From NCBI RefSeq assembly GCF_000283155.1, contig NW_004454163.1:4239545-4303544 (forward strand): DNA of 64,000 bases, given 5' to 3'. Position 1 is the stretch's first letter. Each line of letters begins with the position of its first letter. Below, one piece after another: positions 1-11,046 of this stretch. The stretch is from Ceratotherium simum simum. Lineage: Eukaryota > Chordata > Mammalia > Perissodactyla > Rhinocerotidae. A model generated the notes under the pieces. It had not been told where the DNA came from. It was given only the letters and a program-made list of their open reading frames with translations, and searched no databases. A program made the translations under genes and the position numbers.

Positions 1-189
1 AAAGTTCTATTTATGGCATTTTTTCTCTAGGATTTTACACTTTGGTCCTTTTCTACATTAGCATATTTTTGGCTTTGCATACACTTTGGAGCTAAAATCC
101 ATAGCACTACATTTGTAAGTTGTGCACATTTGTCCCATTGCAGTCAGAATAAAGATATTTTTTTGATAGGCATTTAAGTTAACCTATAA

Positions 190-222
190 AGCAGTAGTGT
201 GTGTGTGAGTGTGTGTGTTTAG
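190..222. repeat. (TG)n simple repeat
   Basis: Short, slightly interrupted GT/TG dinucleotide run (gtgtgtgtgagtgtgtgtgt). Confidence 0.8.
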
Positions 223-232
223 CCAAGAGCAG

Positions 233-420
233 AAGGGTTAATAATAATAGTAATAACAACATTTATTAAACTCTGCATTAAATGCTTTACATTCGTCTAA
301 TTTAATCTCAAGTTTATCCTCAGATGAGCAAACGGGCTTAGAGAGATGAAATAACTTGTCCAAGCAGTTGGACACATATTAACACAGCTCATTAGAGGCC
401 GTACAGAGATTCCAAATGCC
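233..420 (-). repeat. MIR-like fragment
   Basis: The order 'aacatttatt', 'gctttacattcgtct', 'cctcagatgagcaaacgg', 'gagagatgaaataacttg' follows the antisense core of the mammalian MIR SINE. It is strongly diverged, so the ends are approximate. Confidence 0.45.
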
Positions 421-1184
421 TGAAGACAGCGCCCTGAGAGCCCCAGACAGGTCAAGCTGACATATTCTTTAGAATGACTACTTTCTACTCTTTGCATGCT
501 CATTACCATTCTACAGGTCAAAGGATAATTATTTCTCAAACGTTTGTATGTAAATATAGCTAGTTCTAGGAGCAAGCTGTGGGAGACCCAATCTCAATCA
601 ATGTATCATACAGCTCAATTTCCCTGATCAAGCACGGGAGAAGAGTTCAGTGAAATAATTTCGTTCATGGGAAAACCAATGGACAAAAAGCAGAGGAGAT
701 TCTCCTGCATCTTTTTCTACTAGAAAACTTTTCTAAGTGCAAGACACATATGTTCCAGGCAGGACGAGGTCATTTTCCCTATTACAGTTACACTTGTTCC
801 TATTACAGTTATAGTTATATTACAAGTTACTGTGGTGGTTGTTCAAATGATCTCCCTTTCTCTTTTGTTGTGACATTATTTGCTGAAGATAATGAATGGG
901 TAAGAACTAGATAGAAACTAGCACCTAGAACTAAGTCTGAGACACACACAGAAAAAGATATCTTCATCAGGCTGGAGCACGTGCTTGGGGAATGGAAAGA
1001 TGGATTCAGTAGTCGGCAGCAGGGAATCCAGCCACGTGGATAAAGTTATTTAGGGAGTATGATGACAGGCAGCAGGTAGCAGTTCTGGAGGTTGGTTTCT
1101 GTCAGGGTGGTTCAGAAAAGGGTCATAAGTAAGCTGAGCAGAGCATGAAGTCCACAAGTTTTGAAGCAAGAGGCATCAGACCTG
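421..1184. other. No gene; unrecognised sequence
   Basis: Moderately AT-rich DNA with frequent stops in all frames; I see no repeat family or site I can name. Confidence 0.5.
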
Positions 1185-1780
1185 GAATCACTTATTTACT
1201 CCTTCATTCATTAAGCATTAATTAAGTGCCTTCTATGAGACAGTGACTATACTAGGTGTTACAAACATAAGATGCATGAAACACGGCCTCTTTCTCATAA
1301 TCCAGTGATGGAAGAAAAATCTAAACAATTGCATTACACTGGGTTCTGTTAGAATATAGGTAAAAATACAAAGTTTTATTAGTCCAGTGGAAAGAAATGA
1401 CTAAATCATAGTGGTAGATCTTCATAAATGAGGTAAAAGTCACTTGTTTTTTAAAAGGTTAATGAGATTTGGCCAGGTTAAGAAGAAAGAAAAGCATTAA
1501 AGATACAGGAATATAAGGAACAGCTTGTAAAGGGATAGTAAGTGATGAAAAGACATCTTGTATTTGGAGAATGGTAACTACTTTTAAGGAATTGGAGTGC
1601 AGAATATGTCAGGGGAAGGGAAAAGATATGTGATTGTAGTGATAACCAGATAGGTGTTTATAAAATACTTTGAATACTGTTCCCTGGCTGGTGGGGAGCC
1701 ACTGAATGTTTTCATCATAGGACTGGCATTTGCTAGACATGTATTTACCATGAAACTAATGATGCTAAAGCTTCAGGGCT
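1185..1780 (-). repeat. L2-like LINE fragment, antisense
   Basis: The stretch begins with the 'attcattaagcatta' and 'aagtgccttctatga' pattern typical of the L2 3' end read in reverse. Downstream 'ggggagccactgaatg' and 'catcataggactggcat' match the usual antisense L2 internal text. It is ancient and diverged. Confidence 0.5.
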
Positions 1781-2029
1781 CCTCTTTTGCGTAGGGCTTT
1801 CCAAGACCCTGGGAAGATACTGAGCAATGTGCCCATAGTCGCATATTTTTGCAAAATTTGAAAAATAAATCCTTTATTTTACAGGGGGACTTCTAAATGG
1901 AATAATCTTGAGGCTCCACAAAACCTGCATCTGCCCCTGGCATGAGCTGTGACTTAGAAAGCTCTCCCCGACAATGAGATGGAGGATGGGGTGGAGGGGA
2001 AGAGGCTGGTAGGAGGTTCTTGCAAAGGT

Positions 2030-2900
2030 CTAACAGCCGTTGAGAACTGAACTAAGGGAATGGCAGAGATGATCGCAAGAAAGGACAGGCTCTTAGGAGG
2101 TGGAATCAACAGGATTTGTGACAGGTGAATATAGGGATGGAGTTGGGAGAAGGAATTCTCCGAAGACTCCGAGTTTTAATGGATGCCTAGGAGGACGGTG
2201 TTACCATAACTGCAAAATGACATATACGTACATGAGGGCTGAAAAGACACTGAATTGTCTTTGCTAGAGGAGAGAATCATGAAAGAGGGGTGTTCAACAA
2301 TGTTAAATAATGAAAAAAAGTTGGAGTAAAGTGAGCACTAAGGATTGTCTATTGAGTACGGTAATTAGGAAGTCATTGGTTACCTTAAGAGAAAAATAAA
2401 GAATGGATTCATTGGTGGTGTGGGTAGAACTCACACTGCAGCAAGAAGTAGATTACAGTCCTCCTTGTACCTCTCAGCACTTTCATGAGTTCAAGGGTAG
2501 ATCTCCAGTTTCTTTTGGGGCGTGAGTGAGAGGTGAACTGTCAAATGAAAGACAGGCCCCACTTCAGGAGGAGGTGGGCAGGCTGTGAGAAATGGACTTA
2601 GGCACAGGGGAACCAAATAGACTCTGTAGCAGAGCTTGGGAATTTTGGAATCAGAAGTCCAGTTATTAGGACACAAGGAGCTGGAAGGACTAGAAAAATT
2701 AGGCTGTGTTAATGTTGAAGCCTTTCAGTATCACCATAAAATGCCTCAAATCCCCCAGAAAAAGATAAGGTTGTCTCCAGCGTCCAGGGCATATCCAAGC
2801 CTGCAGTGTTCCAGCAAGAGAGCTCAGCAATACAGCAGGCAAGATAAGGGGATCAGAGAATCACGAAGAGATAACCAGACGGAAGAATTTATAGTTGAGG
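2030..2900 (-). repeat. L2-like LINE fragment, antisense
   Basis: Features such as 'ggtggaatcaacaggattt', 'gggagaaggaattctcc' and 'atggatgcctaggagg' are in the order seen in antisense L2 internal sequence. The identification weakens after about 2520. No coding frame is intact. Confidence 0.4.
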
Positions 2901-3691
2901 AAGGGATGCGAGGCAGCTCCTCTCACCTCCAGGCTCTGAATCTGAAGTCAGCACTTCCTAAACTCAGAGGAGAGACTCAGGCCAGCTGCCCTTTGTATTT
3001 CTAACAAAAGTAGCACAGTCTTTTTAATTTATCATGTGACCATTTTGCGGTTTCAGAGAGGAAAAACTGGAGATTTTGCTATAAAGATTCCTAAGGGGGA
3101 TCAAGAAAGACATAGTATTGGTTTGGGGACTATTCAGTAAAGTACTCCTAGCAGCAAAAACTGAAAGAAACACAGATGGAATCATTTTATGAATTGCAGG
3201 CAAATTGTAAGATTGAATTCAGTCGAGATAATTGGTTTTTAAGTATGTCCTTTTCTCTTTCTCCTATTTGATGTTATTAACATGAGGTCTTTTTAAATGT
3301 CAATAATTTAAATGTAATTTAATTTCTTTAATGAAATTGTTCAATAATTTGAGGATATAAGAGTAGCTTTGGAGCAGCAGCAGCAAGGAAGGGTGGTGGA
3401 GGCAGGGGGAGCGCTCAGCCTCGGAGGGGAAGGAAGGTGCCTTCCATCTCTCCAGGGTGACTCTGGTCGATGCCAGTGGAGTCCCTTTGAAAGGGCTTCT
3501 GTTTGGATTTCCCCCAGCTGAATGAAGGGGACTGCATGCCAAATGCCATTCAGGAAATGTGAAGTGTATTAAAATAGGCAGGGATCCAATAATATTGGAT
3601 ACTGTTCCCGTGCCTACAAAATTTTAGGATTTAAGTAAAGTTGGAATCTGGAGAACAGATTGGACTGTCACAGCCCCATAGCCTGGTATTT
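2901..3691. other. No gene; unrecognised sequence
   Basis: No transposon family recognised. The short GC-richer part at about 3370-3540 has open frames on the minus strand but no protein-like composition or splice context. Confidence 0.45.
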
Positions 3692-3707
3692 AAAGACATC
3701 CACAATT

Positions 3708-4010
3708 GGGGCCGGCCTGGTGGCGCAAGCGGTTAAGTGCGTGCGCTCAGCTGCGCAGCCCGGGGTTTGCCGGTTTGGATCCCGGGTGCGCAACACTGCA
3801 CGGCCTGTCAAGCCATGCTATGGGGGCGTCCCATATAAAGTGGAGGAAGATGGGCATGATGTTAGCCCAGGGCCAGTCTTCCTCAGCAAAAAGAGGAGGA
3901 TTGGCAAATGTTAGCTCAGGGCTGATCTTCCTCACACACACACAAAAAAGGAGGATTGGCAGATGTTAGCTCAGGGCCGATCTTCCTCAAAAAAAACAGA
4001 AGAAAAAAAA
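3708..4010 (+). repeat. ERE SINE with three tandem 3' modules
   Basis: The element starts GGGGCCGGCCTGGTGG, has a tRNA-like head with a B-box type GTTTGGATCCCGGG, and ends in A-rich sequence. The flanks AAAGACATCCACAATT (3692-3707) and AAAGACCTCCACGATT (4011-4026) are a 16-bp target-site duplication with two mismatches. The 3' module 'gatgttagc(c/t)cagggc..tcttcctca' is present three times (about 3858, 3905 and 3962) instead of the usual two. Confidence 0.93.
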
Positions 4011-4026
4011 AAAGACCTCCACGATT

Positions 4027-4531
4027 TACTTTTTGCAAAAACGCTGAGTCATATTCAACTTTGAATTGTATTCCACTTTTTAAACATAAGTTTAAAAGTT
4101 TCTTATCATGTAATTTATGGAGTTAAACTTTTGGAACCTGAAATCAAGTAGAGGACTTTACATTTATCCCTATTTAATGTTACCTTGTGACTTTAAGCTA
4201 GGCCAAGTTTCCAGGCTGTTCAGAGATTTTTGAATACTAATTCAACCATCCAGTATATTACTGGTTTTTCCCAGCTTTGTGCCATTGGCAAATATAATAA
4301 TTGTGCTATTGGTACCTTCATCCAAATAATTGATTGAAAATGAGGAGAGGACAGAGTTGAGGACAAAGCTCTCCAAACCCTAAAGAATTTCCTGTGGATT
4401 GACATGGATTAATTAATGGGGAAATGGGAGAAAAACAAGTTTTATGGAATGTGTACTTGATACTACAAATGATTCTTTGCGTATATCATCACATTTAATC
4501 TTTAGTCATGGTAACATAACTAGGAAGTGCT
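4027..4531. other. No gene; unrecognised sequence
   Basis: AT-rich DNA between two SINEs. No feature seen. Confidence 0.5.
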
Positions 4532-4544
4532 GAACTTGATTTTT

Positions 4545-4751
4545 TTTTTCCTTTGCTGAGGAAGATTGGCCCTGAGCTAACATCTGTGCCCATCTTTCTC
4601 CATTTTGCATGTGGGATGCCTCCAAGGCATGGCTTGATAAGCGGAGCGTAGGTCTGTGCTGGGGATCCGAGCCTGGGGTCCGAACCGGTGAACCCCAGGC
4701 CACTGAAGCGAGGAGTGTGAACTTAACCACTACGTCACCAGGCTGGCCCCC
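4545..4751 (-). repeat. ERE SINE, minus orientation
   Basis: T-rich start, then 'gaggaagattggccctgag', 'ggatccgagcctgggg', 'aacttaaccactacg' and 'ctggcccc': the ERE consensus read in reverse. GAACTTGATTTT flanks it on both sides (4532-4543 and 4752-4763), a target-site duplication. Confidence 0.92.
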
Positions 4752-5304
4752 GAACTTGATTTTTGATTCTACATCTGTCTAACTCCATAGTCTTACTAGT
4801 AAACTATATTTCCTCTAACTGAAGTTCTTTACTTACTTGGTTGTTCCACCTCCTACCAATCCACCAAACTGTGTTTTCTTCCAGCCCACATTTCTGCATC
4901 TGGTCTGTAAGGACACTGAGACAGGCCCTACTAAATACGTGGCTGAAATTCAAATACACTATGGGAATTTCTCTCAGTCATACTGAGACTGAGATAGTAC
5001 TGGGTGTGGTGGTGAAGGAGGTGAAAGAGGACTGTCTGAAGTGATAGGGTTTGATTTTTCCACAAGATGGTACTTGTTTTTGGTTGGTTCCCTTTTTGAT
5101 AAGAAATATATTATACCTGACACTTAAATATTGGAATAAAAGGAAATGTGACTTTTCATAATTCATATAGTACTATGTATCATGTTCTATAATTTTTTCT
5201 ATAGTTGTATTTTTTTTAGAGTTTGAAAATTTGGGGGGGGGTCTGTTATAATGGGAAGTTTAGTGACATCTGAGGATATTCCTCTTTATACCCCCACCTG
5301 TGGT

Positions 5305-5505
5305 GATAACAGGACTAATAATAACATTTAAATGCTTCCTCTATATTGGACATTGTGTAAAATGCTCTACATGTATTAGATACTATCTCACTTATTTAAT
5401 ATGACACCTTCTGAAATGATTCCTATTATTATCTCCATTTTATAGATTAAGACACAGATTGAGAAGTTATGTGCCCAAGAACTGTGGTTTGAAGCCAGGA
5501 AGATG
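5305..5505 (-). repeat. MIR-like fragment
   Basis: 'acatgtattagatactatc', 'tcctattattatctccattt' and 'tatagattaagacacag' give the antisense MIR core. Diverged. Confidence 0.45.
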
Positions 5506-5755
5506 GTCTTCTCCAGTGCTGGTGGCTCTTGTCACTGTTGGGAGAGAAATCTCCAAGGATCTCTTGCATTTCTGTTTGTCTTGTGAGCTGAGGAACTGAC
5601 TGCCTCGTTCTGAATTATTTTTTCAAGGAGTTTAAATAATGAATAGTCTTAGAAGATACAGTGTCTCCCTGCAACATAAAGGGCAGGTGTGTTTACTGTC
5701 CAGTATAATAAAGATAACGTCTCTCTCTGGGGCAAAAATTAAGTAGGCTTACTGT

Positions 5756-5956
5756 GGGCCGGCCCCGTGGCTTAGCGGTTAAGTGTGCACACTCCGCTGC
5801 TGGCGGCCCGGGTTCGGATCCCGGGCACGCACCGACGCACCGCTTCTCTGGCCATGCTGTGGCCGCGTCCCACATACAGCAACTGGAAGGATGTGCAGCT
5901 ATGACATACAACTATCTACTGGGGTTCTGGGGGAAAATTAAAAAAAAAAAAAAAAA
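5756..5956 (+). repeat. ERE SINE, short-tailed subfamily
   Basis: Head GGGCCGGCCCCGTGG with A-box TAGCGGTTAAGTG and B box GGTTCGGATCCCGGG. The 3' half is a distinct 'cacatacagcaactggaagg' and 'tatctactggggttctg' module, and the element ends in an A run. The 15-bp duplication AAGTAGGCTTACTGT is perfect (5741-5755 and 5957-5971), which points to a fairly recent insertion. Confidence 0.96.
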
Positions 5957-5971
5957 AAGTAGGCTTACTGT

Positions 5972-7255
5972 CCATTATCAAAGATTCAGGTTCCCTAAGC
6001 TCAGGATTCCTCTCCTATAATGCAACCACTGGGTGTGCAGACCTCACCCGGCCCTCATGGCACCACCTTGTGGGAATCAGGGTGACGGTAACTGGTACAA
6101 ATGCTGATCCTCTGGCTACTGCTACTGTTATGAGTAACAAGATCCTTTGTCTCTGACCCAAGATTCTCATGTCTTTTTCTATGAAACTGTGGCAGGCTAA
6201 CTTGTTAGCTTGCAAGTAAGGTAAAGTCTCAGACCCTTCATAGTTCTTGACTGCCTCTATATGGAGAGTATATAATTCTCTCATCTACAAGTCCAGCAAC
6301 ACTATCCAAAAAGGTACATGACAATCTAAGGGAGAGCTAATTGCCTTCTGATGATCCAAATATCTTTGATGATGTACTTCTAGGTAGTATACTGGTGGCA
6401 GCCTCTGCTCTCCCTCTCTTAGACAACACGTAAAATGTATAAATGAGAATTTGACTCTCCTTAAGCAGCCCAGAAATGTAGTTCTGGTTAAGAATATTTT
6501 GAAGCAGAGCTTCCAGCTTAAGTTTGCAAAATAGAAGGGCACTTCGCTGGGTTCCCTTGGTTGGCGGACTCATTTTGATGGATAAAATAAACACAGAGAA
6601 AAATCACTCCATCTGGGTTTGCTGTTATTGTAGAGCTTGATATGCATCCATCAACAGCACAACCTGTCTAGTGTCAAGAGGTACATGATTTCTGGAAAAG
6701 AGCCATTCTGGAATAAATAACACTTATTTGAGAAAATCTTAGAAGTTTGTTGGAGAAACTATGCTTTAAGTTTGTTCAGAAAAAGTGATTATTAGAGTGT
6801 ACAAAGGATAATAATTTTATTTTTATAAAACGGTTCTGAATTCTGTGCATTTTCAGAGCTTTGGGTGAAAGCAGATTTTAGGAATGATTTTCTAAATTGT
6901 ATGCAAGAGACATACACTTGAAAGGTTAAGCCCAAAGGTTTTATTCAAACTATTTGAAATTTCATGCACATATCTAATCTCTCCCTAAATTTTCTGCTTA
7001 GCAGCTCAGGCACAGAGCTTACTCAGGACACTGTGAAAAAAAAGCCAAAATATGCAGGCTCCCAGGCAGAGTCTGATCAGTGGCACATTGGATGCAGCTT
7101 TCAAATATGGGTGCATAGATTTCCTTCTTTTTAATTTTGCAATTGAATTAATTGTAATGGATGCAGAGAACTAGTTGGTAGCTGGTTTCGAATAACTACA
7201 GTATTGGCTGCAGCTGGGCTATTTCTGACTTCCTCACTGTAGACTTCCTGTAGAT
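5972..7255. other. No gene; unrecognised sequence
   Basis: No repeat family or exon that I can name. Short minus-strand open stretches near 6015-6594 have no protein-like signature. Confidence 0.45.
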
Positions 7256-7439
7256 CAGTAGTTCTTGAACTTTAGAGAGCATCAGAATCCCCTGGAGGGC
7301 TCGCTGTTTTAATCTCACACCCAACTCCTAGAGCGCCTGATTCGTTTGGTCTAGGATAAGCCTGAGTATTTGCATTTCTAATAAGTTCCGAAATAATGCT
7401 GATACTGTTGATCTGAGGAACACACTTTGAGAGTCACTG
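7256..7439 (+). mobile_element. MER5A-type hAT DNA transposon remnant
   Basis: Starts CAGTAGTTCTTGAACTTTAG and ends CACTTTGAGAGTCACTG, giving imperfect terminal inverted repeats. Internal 'catcagaatcccctgg', 'gcatttctaataagttcc' and 'atgctgatactgttg' follow the MER5A consensus. Non-autonomous and without coding capacity. Confidence 0.8.
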
Positions 7440-8550
7440 CCCTTGACCTTTTCTGTGGGGCTAAGCAATGTCTCTGGCCTGTGACGGGGAGCTCTTTAGA
7501 AAGGTAAATATTTAGGCTATTTTTCCATATTTGCCTTAGGGAAGATATGAACTTTTGTTTCCCAGGGGACCCTCCTTCCATCTCACACTGCTTTTTGTTT
7601 TCCATTGTATTCCTATTCCACACAATCCTGCCACAACAAATACTGAACTTAGTTGCAGCCCTTCATTTCTTTTTTCTGTTTTTCTTCCATCATATTTTTT
7701 CCTTCACACGTGAAGCGACGCTCATTAATATTTAGGTGATTTTTCTGAACAAAATAAATGTATACTATGCAGGCCTCTTCTAAACTGCAAGCAAGTGGCC
7801 GCTTAAATTCCAGCTGGAGTGGGAAGGAACCAGTTTCTTTTCGTTCTTTGTCATTGTCTGTGGGATTTCTGAGTGTTATACATCAACAAATTGCCTACCC
7901 TTTAAGGCCAAGACCCCATCTGGATTTGTACTTTAGTAAATGCTTGCTTTTTATATAATAATGGTCTTTTACTTGGCTGTTGTACATTTTTCTCATCATA
8001 TATACTTTTGTCAGTTTGTTCATCCCAATGTAACCATATTTGTCACATTTGAAATTTGTCATATGCTGTATGTTATTAATATAAACAGGTTAATCACCAT
8101 TGTTGGATAGCCTGGGACGACAAACAGGGTTTATTCTTTTGGTTAATTGATAGGTATATAGTGGCTGCCTACAGCCCTAGGCCGAGGTGAGTTTTGCATG
8201 CATCTGAGCTCAGTGGGGAAGAATGCCATCATTAGCTATGTCCATGTTGGGCCTCGTAGAGGAACATGGCTGCATGTGTGTTCCACACTGGCAAACTCTG
8301 GCCTATTGTTTCAACATGGTGTGTGAATAGGATAGATCAAACAATTTGATATGAAAATGTCAAAAAGTATTGAAACACTGCTACAAGAATTAGAGGAACT
8401 TCTATTTTTCTGAGCTGCAGTTCCCTTAATTATAAAACGGGGATAATAATGCCTATTTGGTACATGACATTGTTAAGCTAGAAAAGACCTTCAAAAAGGA
8501 AAAGTATTGCAATGAAAAAGACCAGTATTGGAGAAACTGTGGTAGGAAGG
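7440..8550. other. No gene; unrecognised sequence
   Basis: Mostly unique-looking, AT-rich sequence. I see no feature that I can support. Confidence 0.45.
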
Positions 8551-8555
8551 CAATG

Positions 8556-8755
8556 TGGTAAGGGGGCAAGACAGCCAGCTGGGGTTCAGACCCCATCTTT
8601 TCACTTACTAACCCCATTTGCTTAATCTTGCTGACTTTTAATTTGCTAATCTGTAAAATAGTAATATAATATTTACTTCTCAGGGTTTTGATAATTAAAT
8701 GAATTAATACATGTAAAGAGCATGGCTCATAGTAAGTATTTAATAAAAGAGGCCA
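8556..8755 (+). repeat. MIR SINE fragment
   Basis: The order 'ggggttcagaccccatc', 'taatctgtaaaatagtaat', 'ttctcagggttttgataatt' and 'catggctcatagtaag' matches MIR in the sense direction over nearly its whole length. Confidence 0.65.
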
Positions 8756-8857
8756 TTATAAAATGAATTGCTGGTATTTAGGATGGAAGATCTGGAAGAA
8801 TTGTTGTTTAAAATATTTGAAGATAAACGAGAGGATAAATATTTTCTGTGTGATAAG

Positions 8858-10021
8858 TGTGGGAGATCAAGATTTGGCCATCCTAAAATATATCTCTTTA
8901 CCTTGATTGTTTTCTCTGAGGGACATTTGACCTCCCCCACTAACTGCCTAAAGAATTTGACATGGTGGCTCCTTCCTGGAACAGATCTATCATGATGGCT
9001 GTAAAGATAATGTAGGATAAATGTTACAATAGGAAAGGCACCAACAAGCCCATCTTATTGGAAGTTCTGTCTCTCTGGCCACATTCTCTGGATGGCCCTG
9101 TGAGGAGTTGCCAGACAATCATTTAGATTTATAAGGGAAATCTCCATTTGTAAAGATATCTCCCTCTCTGTATTGGGAAGAGGGGGGATGACAACTGTGG
9201 GAGATCAAGATTTGGCCACCCTAAAATATATCTCTTTACCTTGATTGTTTTCTCTAGGGACATTTGACCTCCCCCACTAACTGCCTAAAGAATTTGACAT
9301 GGTGGCTCCTTCCTGGAACAGATCTTCTATCATGATGGCTGTAAAGACAATGTAGGATAGAGGTTATAATAGGAAAGGCACCAAGCCTCTTTCATCAAAA
9401 ACTTTGTCTCTCCCTGACCACGTTATCTATAGATGACCCTGAAAAGAATTGTCCTCCTGCCCTCTGAAGTCCCAGGCCACTACCCACCCCCAACACGCTC
9501 CTCGCCTTTAGCTGCAATACTTAAGCAAGCAGCTTAGACAGAGGGGCGAGTTGCTCATTTCTGAGTTTCTCCCATGTATACATGTTATTAAACTTGGTAT
9601 TATTTTCTCCTGCTAACCTGTCTCGTTAATTATTTGGCCAGCCAGAAGAACCTTAAGGGAAAGGGCAGAGGGAGATTCTCCCTCTTCCCCCTACACCTCA
9701 TTTCTAGAGACTTATCAATGTGGAAGGTGAGGCCTTAAAACTGCATAATAAACCTTACTCTTGTTTATAGTGCTTTAGTGATAATCTCCTGTAACTGACA
9801 CTCCCACCCCCAACATCCTCCTTGTCTTTGTTTGGACATGGTATTTAAGACGAGAATTTCTGCTATTGTGTTGAGAAACGCAGTGTCCCTGCTTTCTCCC
9901 ATGTATACATGTTATTCAACTTGGTATTATTTTCTCCTGCTAATCTGTCTTGTTAATTATTTGGCCAGCCATAAGAACCTTAAGGGAAAGGGCAGGGGGA
10001 GATTCTCCCTTTCCCCCAACA
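8858..10021 (+). mobile_element. Solo LTR, outer copy (interrupted), class I ERV-like
   Basis: The LTR starts TGTGGGAGATCAAG and ends CCCCCAACA. The 4-bp duplication TAAG flanks the whole unit (8854-8857 and 10022-10025), as expected for gammaretrovirus-like integration. Its two halves, 8858-9195 and about 9696-10021, align end to end with the uninterrupted copy at 10387-11042 (about 660 versus 656 bp). Another LTR of the same family sits in the gap. An ATTCAACTTGGTATT region near the 3' end is the counterpart of an ATTAAA poly(A) signal. No internal retroviral genes remain. Confidence 0.85.
9196..9695 (+). mobile_element. Solo LTR nested inside the outer LTR
   Basis: This 500-bp unit has the same TGTGGGAGATCAAG start and an ACA end, but its middle (about 9430-9590) differs from the other two copies, so it belongs to a related subfamily. 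It must be younger than the copy it interrupts. The flanking 4-mers CAAC (9192-9195) and CCTC (9696-9699) sit where the intact relative has CTTC, consistent with a mutated 4-bp duplication. Contains ATTAAACTTGG as a likely poly(A) signal. Confidence 0.82.
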
Positions 10022-10386
10022 TAAGTGAATCAGAGTGAATTAGAGCTAAGGAATAAAAATTATACAAGGGAGAATTACACTGACTACAGGGAAGAACTGT
10101 CTGAGAAGCAAACCTAGCCAAGCAATGGAATGGGTTTCTGTGTGAGGCAGTGAGTTACCTAACCCAGAAATAGTCAGAGAGAGGCTGCCTGGTTTTGGTC
10201 AGATTACGTAAAAGGATTCCTGCTTTAGATGGGAGGTTGGAGTCTATGATATTGGAAATTCCTCAAATTCAATTGTACTGTGAATTCACCCCAGTGACTT
10301 TTGGAAAATCACTCTCTCTGCTCCTATTTTACATTATCTCAGTAATGACTCCGGTATTCCAAAGGATTTAGATTTCCATAAGGACT

Positions 10387-11042
10387 TGTGGGAGATCAAG
10401 ATTTGGCCACCCTGAAATAGGTCTCTTTACCTTGATTATTTTCTCTGACGGACATTTGACCTTCCCCAAACTGCCTAAAGAATTTAACATAGACCTGTTC
10501 CAGGAAGGAGTTACTATCTGATGGCTGTAATATAATGTAAAATAGATGTTACAATAGGAAAGGCACCAACGGGCCCCTCTTATCAAAAATTCTGTCTCTC
10601 TGGCCACATTCTCTAGGTGGCCCTGCTAGGAGTTGCCAGACAAACATTTACATTTATAAGGGAAATCTTCATTTGTAAAGGTATCTCCATTTCTGTATTG
10701 GGAAGAGGGGGGATGACTTCATTTCTAGAAACTTATCAATGTGGAATGTGAGGCCTTAAATCTGCATAATAACCTTACACTTGTTTCCTGTGCTTTACTG
10801 TTAATCTCCGGTAACTGACTCCCCCCACCCCCAACACCCTCCTTTGTCTTTAGATGAAGATAGTATTTAAGACGAGAATCTCTGCTATTGTGTTGAGAAA
10901 CTCAGTGCCCCTGGTTTCTCCCATGTATACAGGTTATTAAACTTGGTATTATTTTCTCCTGCTAACCTGTCTTTTAATTATTTGGCCAGGCAGAAGAACC
11001 TTAAGGGAAAGGGCGGAGTGGGATTCTCCCTCTCCCCCGACA
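10387..11042 (+). mobile_element. Solo LTR, third copy of the same family
   Basis: Runs from TGTGGGAGATCAAG to CCCCCGACA with a perfect 4-bp duplication GACT on both sides (10383-10386 and 11043-11046). It is the uninterrupted 656-bp reference for the family in this window. ATTAAACTTGGTATT marks the R/U5 region. No internal ERV sequence adjoins it. Confidence 0.87.
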
Positions 11043-11046
11043 GACT

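Noticed and set aside
2636..3004. 122-codon open frame on the plus strand
   Set aside because: It overlaps probable L2 sequence and encodes no recognisable protein.
8858..11042. Complete provirus between paired LTRs
   Set aside because: The LTRs have separate 4-bp duplications and no gag, pol or env-like sequence lies between them, so they are solo LTRs.
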